64,000 nucleotides of DNA, from the NCBI GenBank assembly GCA_008704415.1, contig VXIS01000036.1, positions 62,001-126,000 of the forward strand, written 5' to 3'. Positions 43,657 to 53,425 of the stretch are shown here, piece after piece. The DNA is from Sphaerosporella brunnea. Lineage: Eukaryota > Ascomycota > Pezizomycetes > Pezizales > Pyronemataceae. The notes beneath the pieces were generated by a model that did no database searches, was not told the DNA's origin, and saw nothing but the letters and a program-made list of their open reading frames with translations. A program made the position numbers and the translations under genes. Position 1 is the first letter of the stretch, and each line of letters opens with the position of its first letter.

Positions 43657-43831
43657 CTGAATGATCTTCAGGGTGTGGTCGTGTGGATTAATATCTGTTC
43701 TACATTGTACTCTCAGTAGTTTGCATCGCGCCTGGTGTTACGGCTACGGCTCCTGTTTTTCAGGCCGGCCCCTGAATGATCTTCAGCCCCCCAAGCCTGT
43801 TTTTCAGGCTGGCCCGCTGAATGATCTTCAG
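43657..43831. repeat. Three copies of palindrome CTGAATGATCTTCAG
   Basis: Copies lie at 43657-43671, 43772-43786 and 43817-43831, each preceded by GGCCGGCCC or GGCTGGCCC-like sequence. They form CTGAA/TTCAG dyads just inside the right TIR and could be subterminal transposase-binding sites. Confidence 0.7.
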
Positions 43832-44052
43832 CCCCCGAGCCTGAAGGGAGCGGGCCACTTCACCTAGCGTGGGTTACTTTGTGTCAACCTGCTCGATGTC
43901 TGCAATGACGGTAATCTACTGGGTTGTTTTCTCTTCCTTTGGGAGGAGTTTTCTGTCCCTAGGCACTTCCTAAAATCAGAAATCTCGTGTTCTGGTCGCT
44001 GACGAGAAAATGAGATTTCCGGTGAATGGAATAGACGCTTTTCTTGCCTTGT

Positions 44053-44140
44053 AATAGGCTATTTTCTTGCTATGTACGGTTAGATCAATAGACTACTGCA
44101 TAGGAGAGATCAACCCCTGTTTCGCCCGTCCAAGGGATAG
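44053..44140 (-). repeat. Right 88-bp terminal inverted repeat
   Basis: Exact inverted partner of 38099-38186. Confidence 0.9.
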
Positions 44141-45416
44141 AGCAGTGGTGTGGCGTTTACCGGTGGCGTTTTACGGTGGCGTTTTACGGTGGCGTTTACC
44201 GGTGGCTAAACACGGTGGCTAAGCACGGAAACCTAAGTAGCCGAGTGATTAGCTGTGATGCGGGGCGCATTGTGGAGCGGAGCCGTGGAGGAGCTCCAGC
44301 GACGACACTGCGGAACGACTCTCCTGCTCTACTATTCTGGAGTGGAGCCGTGGAGGGGCTCCAGCGACGACACTGCGGAGCGACTGCGCCGCTGCACATT
44401 GTGCTAGATTTGTAGATAGTTGTGGAATGGAATAGAATTGTATGTATCCGTGCGATCGCTAGCTGTGAAGTGAGACAGTCTTGCCTCCTCGACCACCTCC
44501 TCCCTTTACTACTTCGCAAATACCTTTCCCCTCGCAACCACCTTTTCCCTCGCTACCAATTGAAGAGTTCTCCTTCTGGAAACCGGGAAAGCGCTATAAA
44601 CTCTGTCATGGCTGTAGAGCACGTGTTGCCCGAAGAACTGCAAATCCAGCTCAACATGAGCCGGTCAGTGGCTGGCTCTAAATTCTCATGCGGGGTAGAA
44701 ATATAAAGGCTAATGGAGTTCTTCAGATGGAAGTTGAATGACAGACGGAGAGTTGGAACACTACAAGAGGTGGGAGCAGTTAATCAACCACTGTTGAGAG
44801 ACCATGATGTGAGAGACTAGTGAACAGCCGTGTGGTGACCGCACGGCGTGGAGTCATCAGTACAGCGCCACTTCACGTAAAGTCATATATGTACGTTGCA
44901 GTCAGGACGTACGCGTGTGAAACACGGCGTGGCAAAGTAAAGAGAGGCGGTAGTGGGTTTGGGTTGAGGAGGCAAGACCGTCTCACTACCCGCACGGATA
45001 AATACAATTCCATTCCATTTCCCAACTATCTACATATCTAGTCGCTCTGCAGTATCGTCGCTCAAGCTCTTTCACCGCTGCGCACCAGCATGCTAGAGCT
45101 GTGTAGTCATCGACACCCACGACTCCCGGCCGCCGAACAGAAGAGAAGAGGCGGAAGGCGGATGCCAGGAGACGCGGCGACTGCCTGGCCAGCTCCCTGA
45201 GCTCCACTCCAACATGCTCCGACGCTGTTATCTTGCTAAGGGTATAGATCTTTATGCAGCCGACCACACACTGAGAGCGAGGTTCACGGGGAACTTTCAC
45301 AAAATCCACGCGGTATGGAGCATAATAGCCGTTTTTTTATTCACAATACACCACAAATTAGCCAGCCAAATACTACCTTACTTAATAATAATAATAATAA
45401 GAAAAAGTTACACATC

Positions 45417-45535
45417 TACCGTAAAGCTTCGCCATTAAGGCAATGTGGCTAAGTGACTTTGCCATGAGGCTGAGTGACTTCGCCACAGTGCGCAGTGACT
45501 TAGCCACATTGCCTTAATGGCGAAGCTTTACGGTA
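45417..45535. repeat. 119-bp hairpin with 42-bp arms
   Basis: Arms 45417-45458 and 45494-45535 (TACCGTAAAGCTTCGCCATT outward) are inverted copies with one mismatch and a 35-bp loop. It is a small fold-back element inside the inverted-repeat cluster. Confidence 0.78.
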
Positions 45536-45724
45536 TGAATGCCCGTTACCGGGGTTACCAGCTCCACTGCGGCCTCGCAGCCTCCTGTCTCAGACCGTAA
45601 TTGCAGTGAATGGTAACCAGGGCATTACAAACCAGCGTCTCTGCCTGACTGATCAGTGCAGATCCCGCTGTCGGACAACCCCGGCACACACGTGACGGGG
45701 CCCCTCAATACTGTTTCCGCAGGG

Positions 45725-45820
45725 GATTCCAGCCGGGCTCGAACGCGGCCGCAGCCGCATTGAGCTTAAGGTCCAGACTGCGGAGACAGGTCAGCTAACC
45801 ATTGCGCCACGAAGGCGCGT
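45725..45820 (-). repeat. tRNA-like sequence, possible SINE head or decayed tRNA
   Basis: On the minus strand TGGCGCAATGG (45809-45799) matches a pol III A box and CGTTCGAGCCC (45745-45735) matches a B box, 53 nt apart. The D-arm (GTGGCGCAATGGTTAGC) looks good, but the acceptor ends do not pair well and the anticodon arm is unclear. It lies inside the repeat cluster, so a tRNA-derived SINE or a dead tRNA is more likely than a working gene. Confidence 0.35.
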
Positions 45821-46690
45821 GTGTTGAGGTGTACGTTTCGGCGGCCGTGAACTCACGGGACCGCTTATACCGATGCCGGCTGACTACAATACAACGCCAA
45901 AATGGTTATACATTCCGCGGTTCCAGTAGTAGAGGAAAGAGAGTGTACAGCAGCGTCGTTGCTCGTCAGTACTGTCGCTCAAGCTCCTCCACAGCTCCGC
46001 TCCAGAATGGTAGAGCTCGCTTCGCTTCAGCCTCCAGCAACCGCCACACCCGTACACGCCACCGCCACCGTAAAACGCCACCGTAAAACGCCACACCAAC
46101 TGCTCTATATAGGGATAGATGTCACGGATGATGCATTGGCTATGGATCAGCAGTGGGCATACTGCACCCCCTCCGAGTCAGGCTGTGGATGAAACTGCGC
46201 ACTGCAGAAACTGCGGTTGCTCTGTGCTTGCTGTTACAGAGTTTTCCCCCGGGAAACCTGGAGTATCAACATTCGAGAAGAGGAGTTTAGTTATTGGCAG
46301 TTATATGTTGCTCTGTCCTGTGCAACCAGTGGAGACCGAATAACTGTCGTAATGCCAGAGACAGCATCAGGGTAATTGATGGGGCGCATTTTGCTGAATG
46401 GGATGAGTTGGGATGTACGCAATTTGGGTTTTTTGCAATTGCACTGTGGCTCACAGCTTTTTTTTCCACGATGGCGGAGTCTTCATTTGGTCTGGCTTTT
46501 TTGTTTCACAGAATGAAAGCAACCGCGCTGTGTCTCACACCCATACGCCCTGACTGCAACGTACATATGACTTTACATTGAGTGGCGCTGTACTAATGAC
46601 TCCACACCGTGTGGTCACCACACGGGTGTTTACTCGTGTTGAAATAGAGTACAGTAGGTGGGGCACGCAGTAGGCCGAATTTCAAAAAAC

Positions 46691-46715
46691 AAAAAAAAAA
46701 AAAAAAAAAAAAAAA
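46691..46715. repeat. Poly-A run of 25 nt
   Basis: The run is preceded by CAAAAAAC and could be the tail of a retroposed sequence on the plus strand. No body or target-site duplication was recognised. Confidence 0.4.
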
Positions 46716-46754
46716 GCTAGGGTCTACAGCAACCCAAGGCCAACCAAACGCACC

Positions 46755-47672
46755 CTAACCCGCAGCCAACTGCAACGCTCCAGGGAAATCGGCGGTCACG
46801 ATCCCCTGTTCGTCTACCGGCAACCACCCGTCGAGGGACAGAAACCTGTTCGGAGTGGGACCACGGCTAAGGCGGTCCTCGGAGATGGCCTTGAGCCCAA
46901 AACCAGTCGTGGCCGAACCAGGCCGGACGGTGAGGTCAAAATCCTCGGCGGCGATAGCCAACAAGTGACCGACATCGATATGCCCGTGCTTTGCCTCCAC
47001 GATGCCAAGGATACTGCAAATCCACATTATGGAGTGCGTGTAATACCAACACTGCCCAACTCTCCCCGCCAATAAGTTCACCATGAGCGCCATGCTCGGA
47101 AGCCACTGAAGCAATAGCTCCATGTTTTCCCGTGCAGCTGCGTTGGGATTGGCGAGATCCAGGCCCCATTCCTTCCAGATCGATCGCACCCTTCTGGCAC
47201 CACGCGCGCACAAGCTTTAGGGCTAAACCTTGGGCAGAACGGCGGAGGTTCAACAGTTCGTGAAGGAGGAGCATTTCCGCTGGTTTGGCGGTTCGGGGCG
47301 GTTGCGGCTAATGCTTGAGATACATAGGCGACATCAGGGCTGCTGAGGAAGTGGGGCAGACGGAGCAGTCGACTGAACGTCCGCACTTCTTACTTATAGT
47401 TAGATCCTTCTCGGAAGTCTTCTGAAACCAAGGTAGTCCGCCACAGGGTTTTGCCGCTGGGTAGCTTCGGCTTGCAGCATCGGGGTATGCGCCGGTGTTG
47501 GATGGGAAACATGATGAATCGCCTCGTCCATTATTTCGGCAATACGTAGCTCATATCCGGCTATCAAAGTATCAAGTTCTTGGTCCAGCGCTTCTGCCAC
47601 GGCAGCTCCAAAGAGGCTATGGTGGCGGAATCCTGTAACCTGCCCTCGCGGTCCACTTCTCTGGCCGATCAA
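46755..47672 (-). pseudogene. Hypothetical gene, fragmentary
   Basis: A 152-codon open frame (47213-46755, through LMVNLLAGRVGQCWYYTHSI and GFGLKAISEDRL) begins at a non-ATG codon. Just upstream another frame (ATG 47274, MLLLHELLNLRRSAQGLALK) could join it through one extra G in AAGGGTGCG near 47190. A further minus frame at 47672-47400 ends FRRLPRRI. Together these look like one interrupted protein. The family is unknown and introns cannot be ruled out. Confidence 0.38.
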
Positions 47673-47929
47673 CTAAACCTATTTCAGGAGAATCGAGTGA
47701 TAGACTGTATCAGCTCGCCGGAAAACAAGCTTGCGGCTGCGCTTCACTAGAAATCACTCGTAATCTCCCAAAACCGGAAAGTGTACATGAGAAATCACTC
47801 GCTCTGGTTTAGTAGGCACTCCAACCTAAAACCCTCCGCAAAATTCCCGCTTGAAACACCCGCTACTGCTCCTTACGCTTTAACTTTTCTGTAATTTTTG
47901 CTCTCTGGAATCCATCTATTGCTACTTAT

Positions 47930-48650
47930 CTACGCATCTAGAGAGCGCTTTTGCGTTGTTTTTTGGTTGTGGTTGTGTTGAAACCGGCGTAAAATCTGGT
48001 GTTTCCAACGGCGATGGGAGGGCAGGTTACAGGCTTCCGCCACCATACATCGATACTGGTTTGACGTTGATCTGAGTGCCCACGCCGACTCATCTTTCTG
48101 GCAAGCTGAGTGCACCACTAGATTGGGGTGGGTACAAAGGTTTACGGCAGCTTCGACCCATTTACCAGAGAAGCATGAACAGAACAGCAAGCTGATCTTG
48201 GACTGATTGTGGAGCGGGTTTATGTGGGGATAAACCTCATCTGGAGAAAAGAGCTGTGCGTTCCCCTCGGCTGCCGAATCAAGGCTCCTGGGCGTATGGT
48301 GCCCGTGGAAAACGAAACAGATCGTCACTGCCCTTGGAGGCGCTTGGCCAGAGTTGAAATTGAACATTTCGATCCAATCCAATATCTGCTGCTTGATAGC
48401 TTCCGCCGGAACAACCTCATACTGTCGAGTTCGGTGGGCGTGCAAAAAGTTACTCAGCACCATCATGTCCTTCTTTCCTGCCGAAGAGGAAGCCATCCTG
48501 CGGTATAAGTGACTCGAGGTCAATAGTGCTCCAGGCGGTGACAGCGGTGCGATTATCCCTGCGGAAGTGGGTGGCCAGTCCAGCCATGGTACATGCCAGA
48601 GAGCGGTCACGCTCATCACCAGCGAACACGATCAAAACATGATGATCCAT
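47930..48650 (-). pseudogene. Caspase-like domain protein, frameshifted
   Basis: Reading starts at ATG 48650 (MDHHVLIVFAGDERDRSLAC). It shifts frame near AGAAAGAAGGACATG (about 48470), as if one G were extra, into the frame that ends at 47930. The joined protein would have about 235 aa. It shows a caspase-fold signature: a His in FVFHGHH and a Cys in FCSCFSGKWVEAAV, then VVHSACQKDESAWA, as in fungal caspase-like proteins whose catalytic dyad is His/Cys. The downstream half is open and shows no other stop. No splice pair restores phase at the break, so frameshift or sequencing error is preferred. Confidence 0.55.
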
Positions 48651-50325
48651 TTTGTCGAGGATGGAGTCGAAAGGCTAATAACTTTCGGTATTAGCTGTTT
48701 GTCCTGCCATCACGGGGGATCTGCCCTGCCTCTGAGAGCACTATTTCAGAACCCGGAAAGGCGGAGGACGGTGTCGGTTAATGAGACGGTCGCGGCGCAG
48801 ATCGGTCACCGCACGATGCTCGAGATTCTAGTAGTAGCGGAGTGCTTGAGGGGGTGTAGCGGAGTGCTTGAGGGGGTGGAGCTGTGAGTGGAAAGAGCGT
48901 GGTGGGTTTCGAGAGTGTGTGGGAGAGTTAAGCCTCCCATAAACTTGCGCCAAGCCCTCGCGCTTAGACTTTAAAATTACTACTAATATAGAAAAGGTTC
49001 CAAATTAAGCTTTCACAGTCTTGTAGGAAGTATATACCTCGATCTGAATGACGTGCGAACCAATGCTATGCATGATATCTCACTCGCAGGGTCGAACACG
49101 AGAAAACCTCGCCATCCTTGAAGAATACAGTTCACGGCAAAAACAGCTGCAATCCCAACGGCGAGGAGTGTGCGAGGAGACAGTACTGGATCTAAAGATA
49201 AGGTTGTGGCACAGTCCCCCGAGCCACCGTGGCTCACCCGTGTTGAAGTGATTGCGCCGCAACCTTATCTCTTCGTTATTGACGAGTAGATTCGGTATAT
49301 ATATGCTGTGACTCTGAAGTGTGCAGGATACTAGAGGAGTGCACGAGGAAACAGCAAGCAAGTGATGGCATATTGATGCCGCGTTGCAGCATTGCCCCCA
49401 ATACTACACCCTTAGTCTTCGATGTTAGAGTTGGGAGTGCATGCAATGTTTTTAGAAGGAATCAAAATTGCTGGACAGCAGCTTTTACTTCGTTGCATGG
49501 CGAAGCAAAAACTCTAGCCCACATACGTCTGCCGTGGTTGTCCTCAAAATACGGTGAGAGTCATGATAGATACATACCTAGAGCATGCTATGGTATGTTT
49601 CACCACTTTTATCTCAAAGGAATCAAGTGGAAGTGCTAGGAGGAGCGACCTGCTCTCTGGCTAGGGTGGCCGGCGTTTTATACTACCCGCACGCATATGC
49701 TGTAAACTTCAGTGCACCGCCAAATATTATGTGCAAATGAGCCGGTAGGGAACCTGTATGTATACTTCATCAAAATTACCAAATAAAGGTCAAGATCAAG
49801 CAAAACTAAACCGTATGAAGTAAATTGCGCCAAGGGCGAGTTATATCCCATGAAGTGCTGTACTGCCGGCAACACGTGCTAATCATGATTAATCACGACA
49901 GGTAGTAGCCCTACATAGCACTCGGCCTGTGTTTTCACATTCTTGGCTCTGTATGAATGATTAGAAACCAGCTTTTTCCCGGCTGGTTGGCGTCCATAAA
50001 ATCAGGCCGACTTCGACCCAGTTCTTGCATTTCAAGTCCGATGTGTATTGCACTTGTAGCTCTGCCCTGCCTTTTATTCCCCCAAATTCTGCGCCCGCTG
50101 TGGCAGGTAATTATGTAAGTTAACACTTTCGTTAGCAAAACGCTATCGACCTGTCGATGTTACCCTGCCGTCCCACCCTTCCACCAGCAGAGCCGCCTCC
50201 GTCATTCGTCAGCGCACCGGCCACCAGGGTCCACCACAGCACCTCCATCACATCGCCACTCACCCTCCCAACAACCCCCATCAAACAACTTCCATCACGG
50301 CACTCATCACGACATTCCATCCACA
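48651..50325. other. Intergenic, nothing firm
   Basis: A weak dyad GATAAGGTTG / CAACCTTATC lies at about 49197-49270. No gene was recognised. The last 150 bp upstream of the UFD1-like gene are C/A-rich and free of repeats. Confidence 0.4.
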
Positions 50326-52428
50326 ATGTCACAGCCAACAACCGCGCTTCCCTGGTCCTCGCGCTTCCTCCTCCCCGCCGCACCCGCACCCCCCACTCTC
50401 ACCGGTGACAAAATCCTCCTCCCGCAATCGGCGCTAGAACAGCTGCTATCAGCGGCGTCGCAGGTGCCGCCACCGCCAGCGGCAGACCCAACATCGTGGG
50501 ACGTCGCCGCACCTACGCACTCGGAAGCGCTGCTACCGCACCCGATGATCGTACGCATCACTTCGCCATCGACAAGCACGTATGCGGTGCCACGAGAGTT
50601 CTCGGCAGAGGAGGGGGAGGTGGTGGTATCCGATTTCTTGCGACGGCAGTTAGGGCTGGCGGAGGGGGAGGGCGCCGAGATAAGCGTCGAGGCGGCGGTG
50701 TTGCCGAAGGGCGAGAAAGTACGGTTGCGGCCACTGGAGGCGGGGTATGAAGACGAGGATTGGAGAGCGATTCTGGAGAGACATGTTAGGGAAAGGTTCG
50801 CTACTGTGGTGGAGGGAATGGTGTTGGAGGTGCCCAGGCGTGCAGGTGGGAAGTGGAGGTTTTTGGTGGATCAGGCACTACCCGGCGGTGCGGTGTGTGT
50901 GGTTGATACGGATCTGGAGGTGGAAATTGAGGCGCTGGACGAAGAGCAGGCGAGGGAGACGCTGAAGCGACGCTTGGAGCGGAGGATGAGGGGTGGGAAG
51001 TTGGTGGTGGAGCGCGAAGTGGAGGGCGTTGTGGGGAAGGGCGAGGAACACTTCTATGAACTGGATCTGTGGGATCGGGGGAAGGCGCTGGAGGTGCAGC
51101 TCGATGCCGACGAGGTGGAAGTGGATGTTTTTGTCACCACGGATAAGCAGCATCACAAGCCCCGGATCGACGAACATGTCTGGGGAGATATGGGCACAAC
51201 GTCGCCGAAGTGGGTATTAATATCGCCAGGGAATGTCGAGTTGGAGGGTGCTGAAGTTCTGCACGTAGGTGTCCGTGGATGGAAGGACTCGAGCGACCCA
51301 ATCGAAGGCGAATCGGATTCCGAACCTCGAAGATATACTCTACGCATCACACAGGACGGCATCACCACCACCACTGAATCCGCGTCGACAGTCTCGGACG
51401 AAGAGGCGCCCTCACCCGACCACAAGCGCTGTCCCAATTGTACGCAATGGGTCCCGTCACGCACCTTCATCATGCACGAATCCTTCTGTCTGCGCAACAA
51501 CCTAACCTGCCCCACCTGCAAAGCGGTCTTCAAGCGCGGCAGCGAAGCCGCAGCAAATCATTGGCATTGTGCCGACTGCAGCGCGCACGGCAACACCCCA
51601 GCCTCACACAGCAAGCACATCTCGACCACACACACGCCGCTCCAATGTCTGGGCTGCAGCTATATATCCTCCTCCCTGCGCGACCTCGCCTCCCACCGCA
51701 CCTCCACCTGTCCCGCCAAACTAATCCTCTGCCCGTTCTGCCGCCTGCTAGTACCGCAAGACGGCTCACCCGACAACCCCGACGCTGAGCAAATCCTCAC
51801 CGGCCTGACCGCACACGAGCTATTGTGCGGTGGCCGGACCACAGAATGCGACATCTGCGGCCGCCGCACGCGGCTGCGCGACATGGCAGTGCACCTCAAG
51901 AACCACGATTTCGCGCGGCTCTCCAGGCCGCTGCCGGCGGTGTGCGAAAACCCGCTGTGTACACGCCCGCCCGCGTCTAGCCCCACGAACCCGTTCGGCC
52001 TGTGCGACGTCTGCTTCAGCCCGCTGTACGCGAGTATCCACGACCCGACCGGCGCGGCATTGCGTAGTCGCGTCGAGCGCAGACTACTACGGCAGATGCT
52101 GGCCGGTTGCGGAAAAATTTGGTGTCGCAGCGAACTGTGTAAGAGCGGAAGAAAGAACCTGGGGCTGCCCGAGACCAAGGGCACGAAGGAGGCTCTCCCG
52201 CTCGTGCAGCAGAGACGCACCCTGCCGCTTTGTGTCGACGAGGCGACGGCTAGGAAAAGGGATCTGGCGGAGGCGCTGGAAATGGAAAGTATTGTCAGTG
52301 GTGCGGAGAACGGGAAGGGGGGATATGCGGTGGAGTTTTGTTGCCGCGCGGCCGAAGAGGCGAGGGGGGACTTGGCCAAGGCGAGGTTGTGGCTGGGGAG
52401 GGAAGGCGTCAGGAGTGGAGAGCGGTAG
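50326..52428 (+). CDS. UFD1-type protein with tandem zinc fingers
   Basis: This is a single-exon 700-aa protein with start ATG 50326. UFD1-like proteins bind ubiquitylated substrates and work with the Cdc48/p97 segregase; members with zinc fingers are conserved in fungi but poorly characterised. The N-terminal part carries the UFD1 signature around DKILLPQSALEQLL. A charged, helix-rich middle spans about 100-270. From about 365 to 540 there are at least five zinc-binding clusters (RCPNC..H..C, LTCPTC..H.HC, LQCLGC..H, LILCPFC, TECDICGRR..H). A conserved C-terminal block follows (CENPLC..GLCDVCFSPLY..CGKIWC). It is GC-rich compared with its surroundings and looks intact and ordinary. Confidence 0.88.
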   Translation: MSQPTTALPWSSRFLLPAAPAPPTLTGDKILLPQSALEQLLSAASQVPPPPAADPTSWDVAAPTHSEALLPHPMIVRITSPSTSTYAVPREFSAEEGEVVVSDFLRRQLGLAEGEGAEISVEAAVLPKGEKVRLRPLEAGYEDEDWRAILERHVRERFATVVEGMVLEVPRRAGGKWRFLVDQALPGGAVCVVDTDLEVEIEALDEEQARETLKRRLERRMRGGKLVVEREVEGVVGKGEEHFYELDLWDRGKALEVQLDADEVEVDVFVTTDKQHHKPRIDEHVWGDMGTTSPKWVLISPGNVELEGAEVLHVGVRGWKDSSDPIEGESDSEPRRYTLRITQDGITTTTESASTVSDEEAPSPDHKRCPNCTQWVPSRTFIMHESFCLRNNLTCPTCKAVFKRGSEAAANHWHCADCSAHGNTPASHSKHISTTHTPLQCLGCSYISSSLRDLASHRTSTCPAKLILCPFCRLLVPQDGSPDNPDAEQILTGLTAHELLCGGRTTECDICGRRTRLRDMAVHLKNHDFARLSRPLPAVCENPLCTRPPASSPTNPFGLCDVCFSPLYASIHDPTGAALRSRVERRLLRQMLAGCGKIWCRSELCKSGRKNLGLPETKGTKEALPLVQQRRTLPLCVDEATARKRDLAEALEMESIVSGAENGKGGYAVEFCCRAAEEARGDLAKARLWLGREGVRSGER

Positions 52429-52939
52429 ATTTGCACATACCTAAATAGATTTCTGCGAGCTGTGGTGTAATCAATCATATCCTTTGGCTACATTGAAATC
52501 ACCAATGCTTGGGCTTAAGAAAGAGATGTATGTGTAAACAACAAGCTCCAATTACACCTGCTGTCACGGCCTCTCGGCAGGAATGGTTCAACATCTACCA
52601 CTCTCATCATCATAAACAAAACAAGTAGGTACCTAATGATCTAACCAGACGCCCAAGCCGGATGTCTGCCGACGCTTTGATAATTAGTTCGGCGGTGCGT
52701 TCGAAGGGTATGGTATGGAAGATTCTCTTCCCGCGGCGGTCTGGAAGCCAAGTTTGAGAACAAATAAGTTCGATGAAGTTTATTCAAACGAAACTCGGTG
52801 TGCCTCCGTTGAGGACGGGACGGTTGGGAAGACCTGTCAAAGGAGTGTGCTTATCACCGTCCGACAACCCCGCAACTAGGAGTCGATAATTACGGTTCGA
52901 TTGCATACAGTATGGAAAGGGGGCCCGGTGTGATAATCA
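52429..52939. other. Intergenic, nothing seen
   Basis: This is the 3' region of the UFD1-like gene. No feature was recognised. Confidence 0.4.
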
Positions 52940-53425
52940 TTACTGCATGGTTGAGGGACAATTGGGTTGGGGAAACCGTCTGCCAAGAGTTCGCGGACCG
53001 TGAAAGTGCGCATCGATTGCTTTTGTGTCGCCATGATGCAAAGACAGCCGTTTTATACCGAGAACTGTTGCTTGATCGTTCGTGATTTTGAATGATTGTC
53101 CAACCCCCAATTTATGAACGCTTGTAAATGGTGCTCCAACGGTCCGGGAATGGTCTGCTGTCACTGACAGTTGAACAGTAGCTATCGTTTCGCGGCATTC
53201 ACAATCGGTCATATAAATGCTTGGTGAACGCTTGGTGAACGATTCCCGTCTAATAACGGGGTCTCGCACAACAATGTTGCGCCCTATGCTTAGATTCGGA
53301 GCGGATGACGTCAAACTGATGACCGGTCCACAACTGGAAATCTCGCGATAGTTGGGGGGCGTCATGATCACGAAAGTGAGAACTGGAATGAGCTCTACAG
53401 CTGCAGTGGTTAAAGTACAGGCCAT
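52940..53425 (-). CDS. Hypothetical protein, possible signal peptide
   Basis: The frame runs from ATG 53425 (MACTLTTAAVELIPVLTFVI) to a stop at 52940, 161 aa. The start is hydrophobic and signal-like. The body is rich in Ser, Thr, Ile and Val (VISLTSSAPNLSIGRNIVV, ATVQLSVTADHS), suggesting a beta-rich extracellular protein, and has few cysteines. The family is not recognised. The frame is open upstream to 53536 without another ATG. Confidence 0.4.
   Translation of the reverse strand: MACTLTTAAVELIPVLTFVIMTPPNYREISSCGPVISLTSSAPNLSIGRNIVVRDPVIRRESFTKRSPSIYMTDCECRETIATVQLSVTADHSRTVGAPFTSVHKLGVGQSFKITNDQATVLGIKRLSLHHGDTKAIDAHFHGPRTLGRRFPQPNCPSTMQ

Larger units (their letters stand above)
38099..44140 (-). 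mobile_element. 6-kb DNA transposon, piggyBac-type, 88-bp TIRs
   Basis: Perfect inverted repeats of 88 bp (38099-38186 and 44053-44140, outer end CTATCCCTTGGACGGGCG) bound 6,042 bp. Inside are a piggyBac-family transposase on the minus strand, whose stop lies about 20 bp inside the left TIR, a divergent spliced coiled-coil gene near the right TIR, a 34-bp tandem array, and a 200-bp palindrome. The TIRs are identical as far as I can read and the transposase is open, so the copy may be recent and autonomous. The ends lack the TTAA duplication of classical piggyBac; only TA could be duplicated (TA|TCCC..GGGA|TA). The right end abuts another repeat. Confidence 0.88.
44141..46640. repeat. Cluster of interleaved inverted repeats
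   Basis: Three arm pairs overlap. Pair B: 44141-44210 (GAGCAGTGGTGTGGCGTTT type, with TGGCGTTTTACGG repeats) with 46040-46105. Pair C: about 44325-44500 with about 44955-45125, sharing GTAGATAGTT, TATCCGTGCG and GTCTTGCCTCCTC. Pair A: 44818-44930 with 46523-46634, sharing AGT(G/A)AACA, CCGTGTGGTGACC and GTACGTTGCAGTCAGG over about 110 bp. The order B-C-A-C'-B'-A' is not simple nesting, so rearrangement or repeated insertion of related long-TIR elements is likely. No transposase was recognised; short frames at 44422-44706 and 46119-46343 are unidentified. Confidence 0.68.

Noticed and set aside
10297..46720. AAAAAGCTAGG shared by the LINE 3' junction and the poly-A at 46691
   Set aside because: Similarity stops after GCTAGG; the LINE junction is fully explained by its 14-bp TSD.
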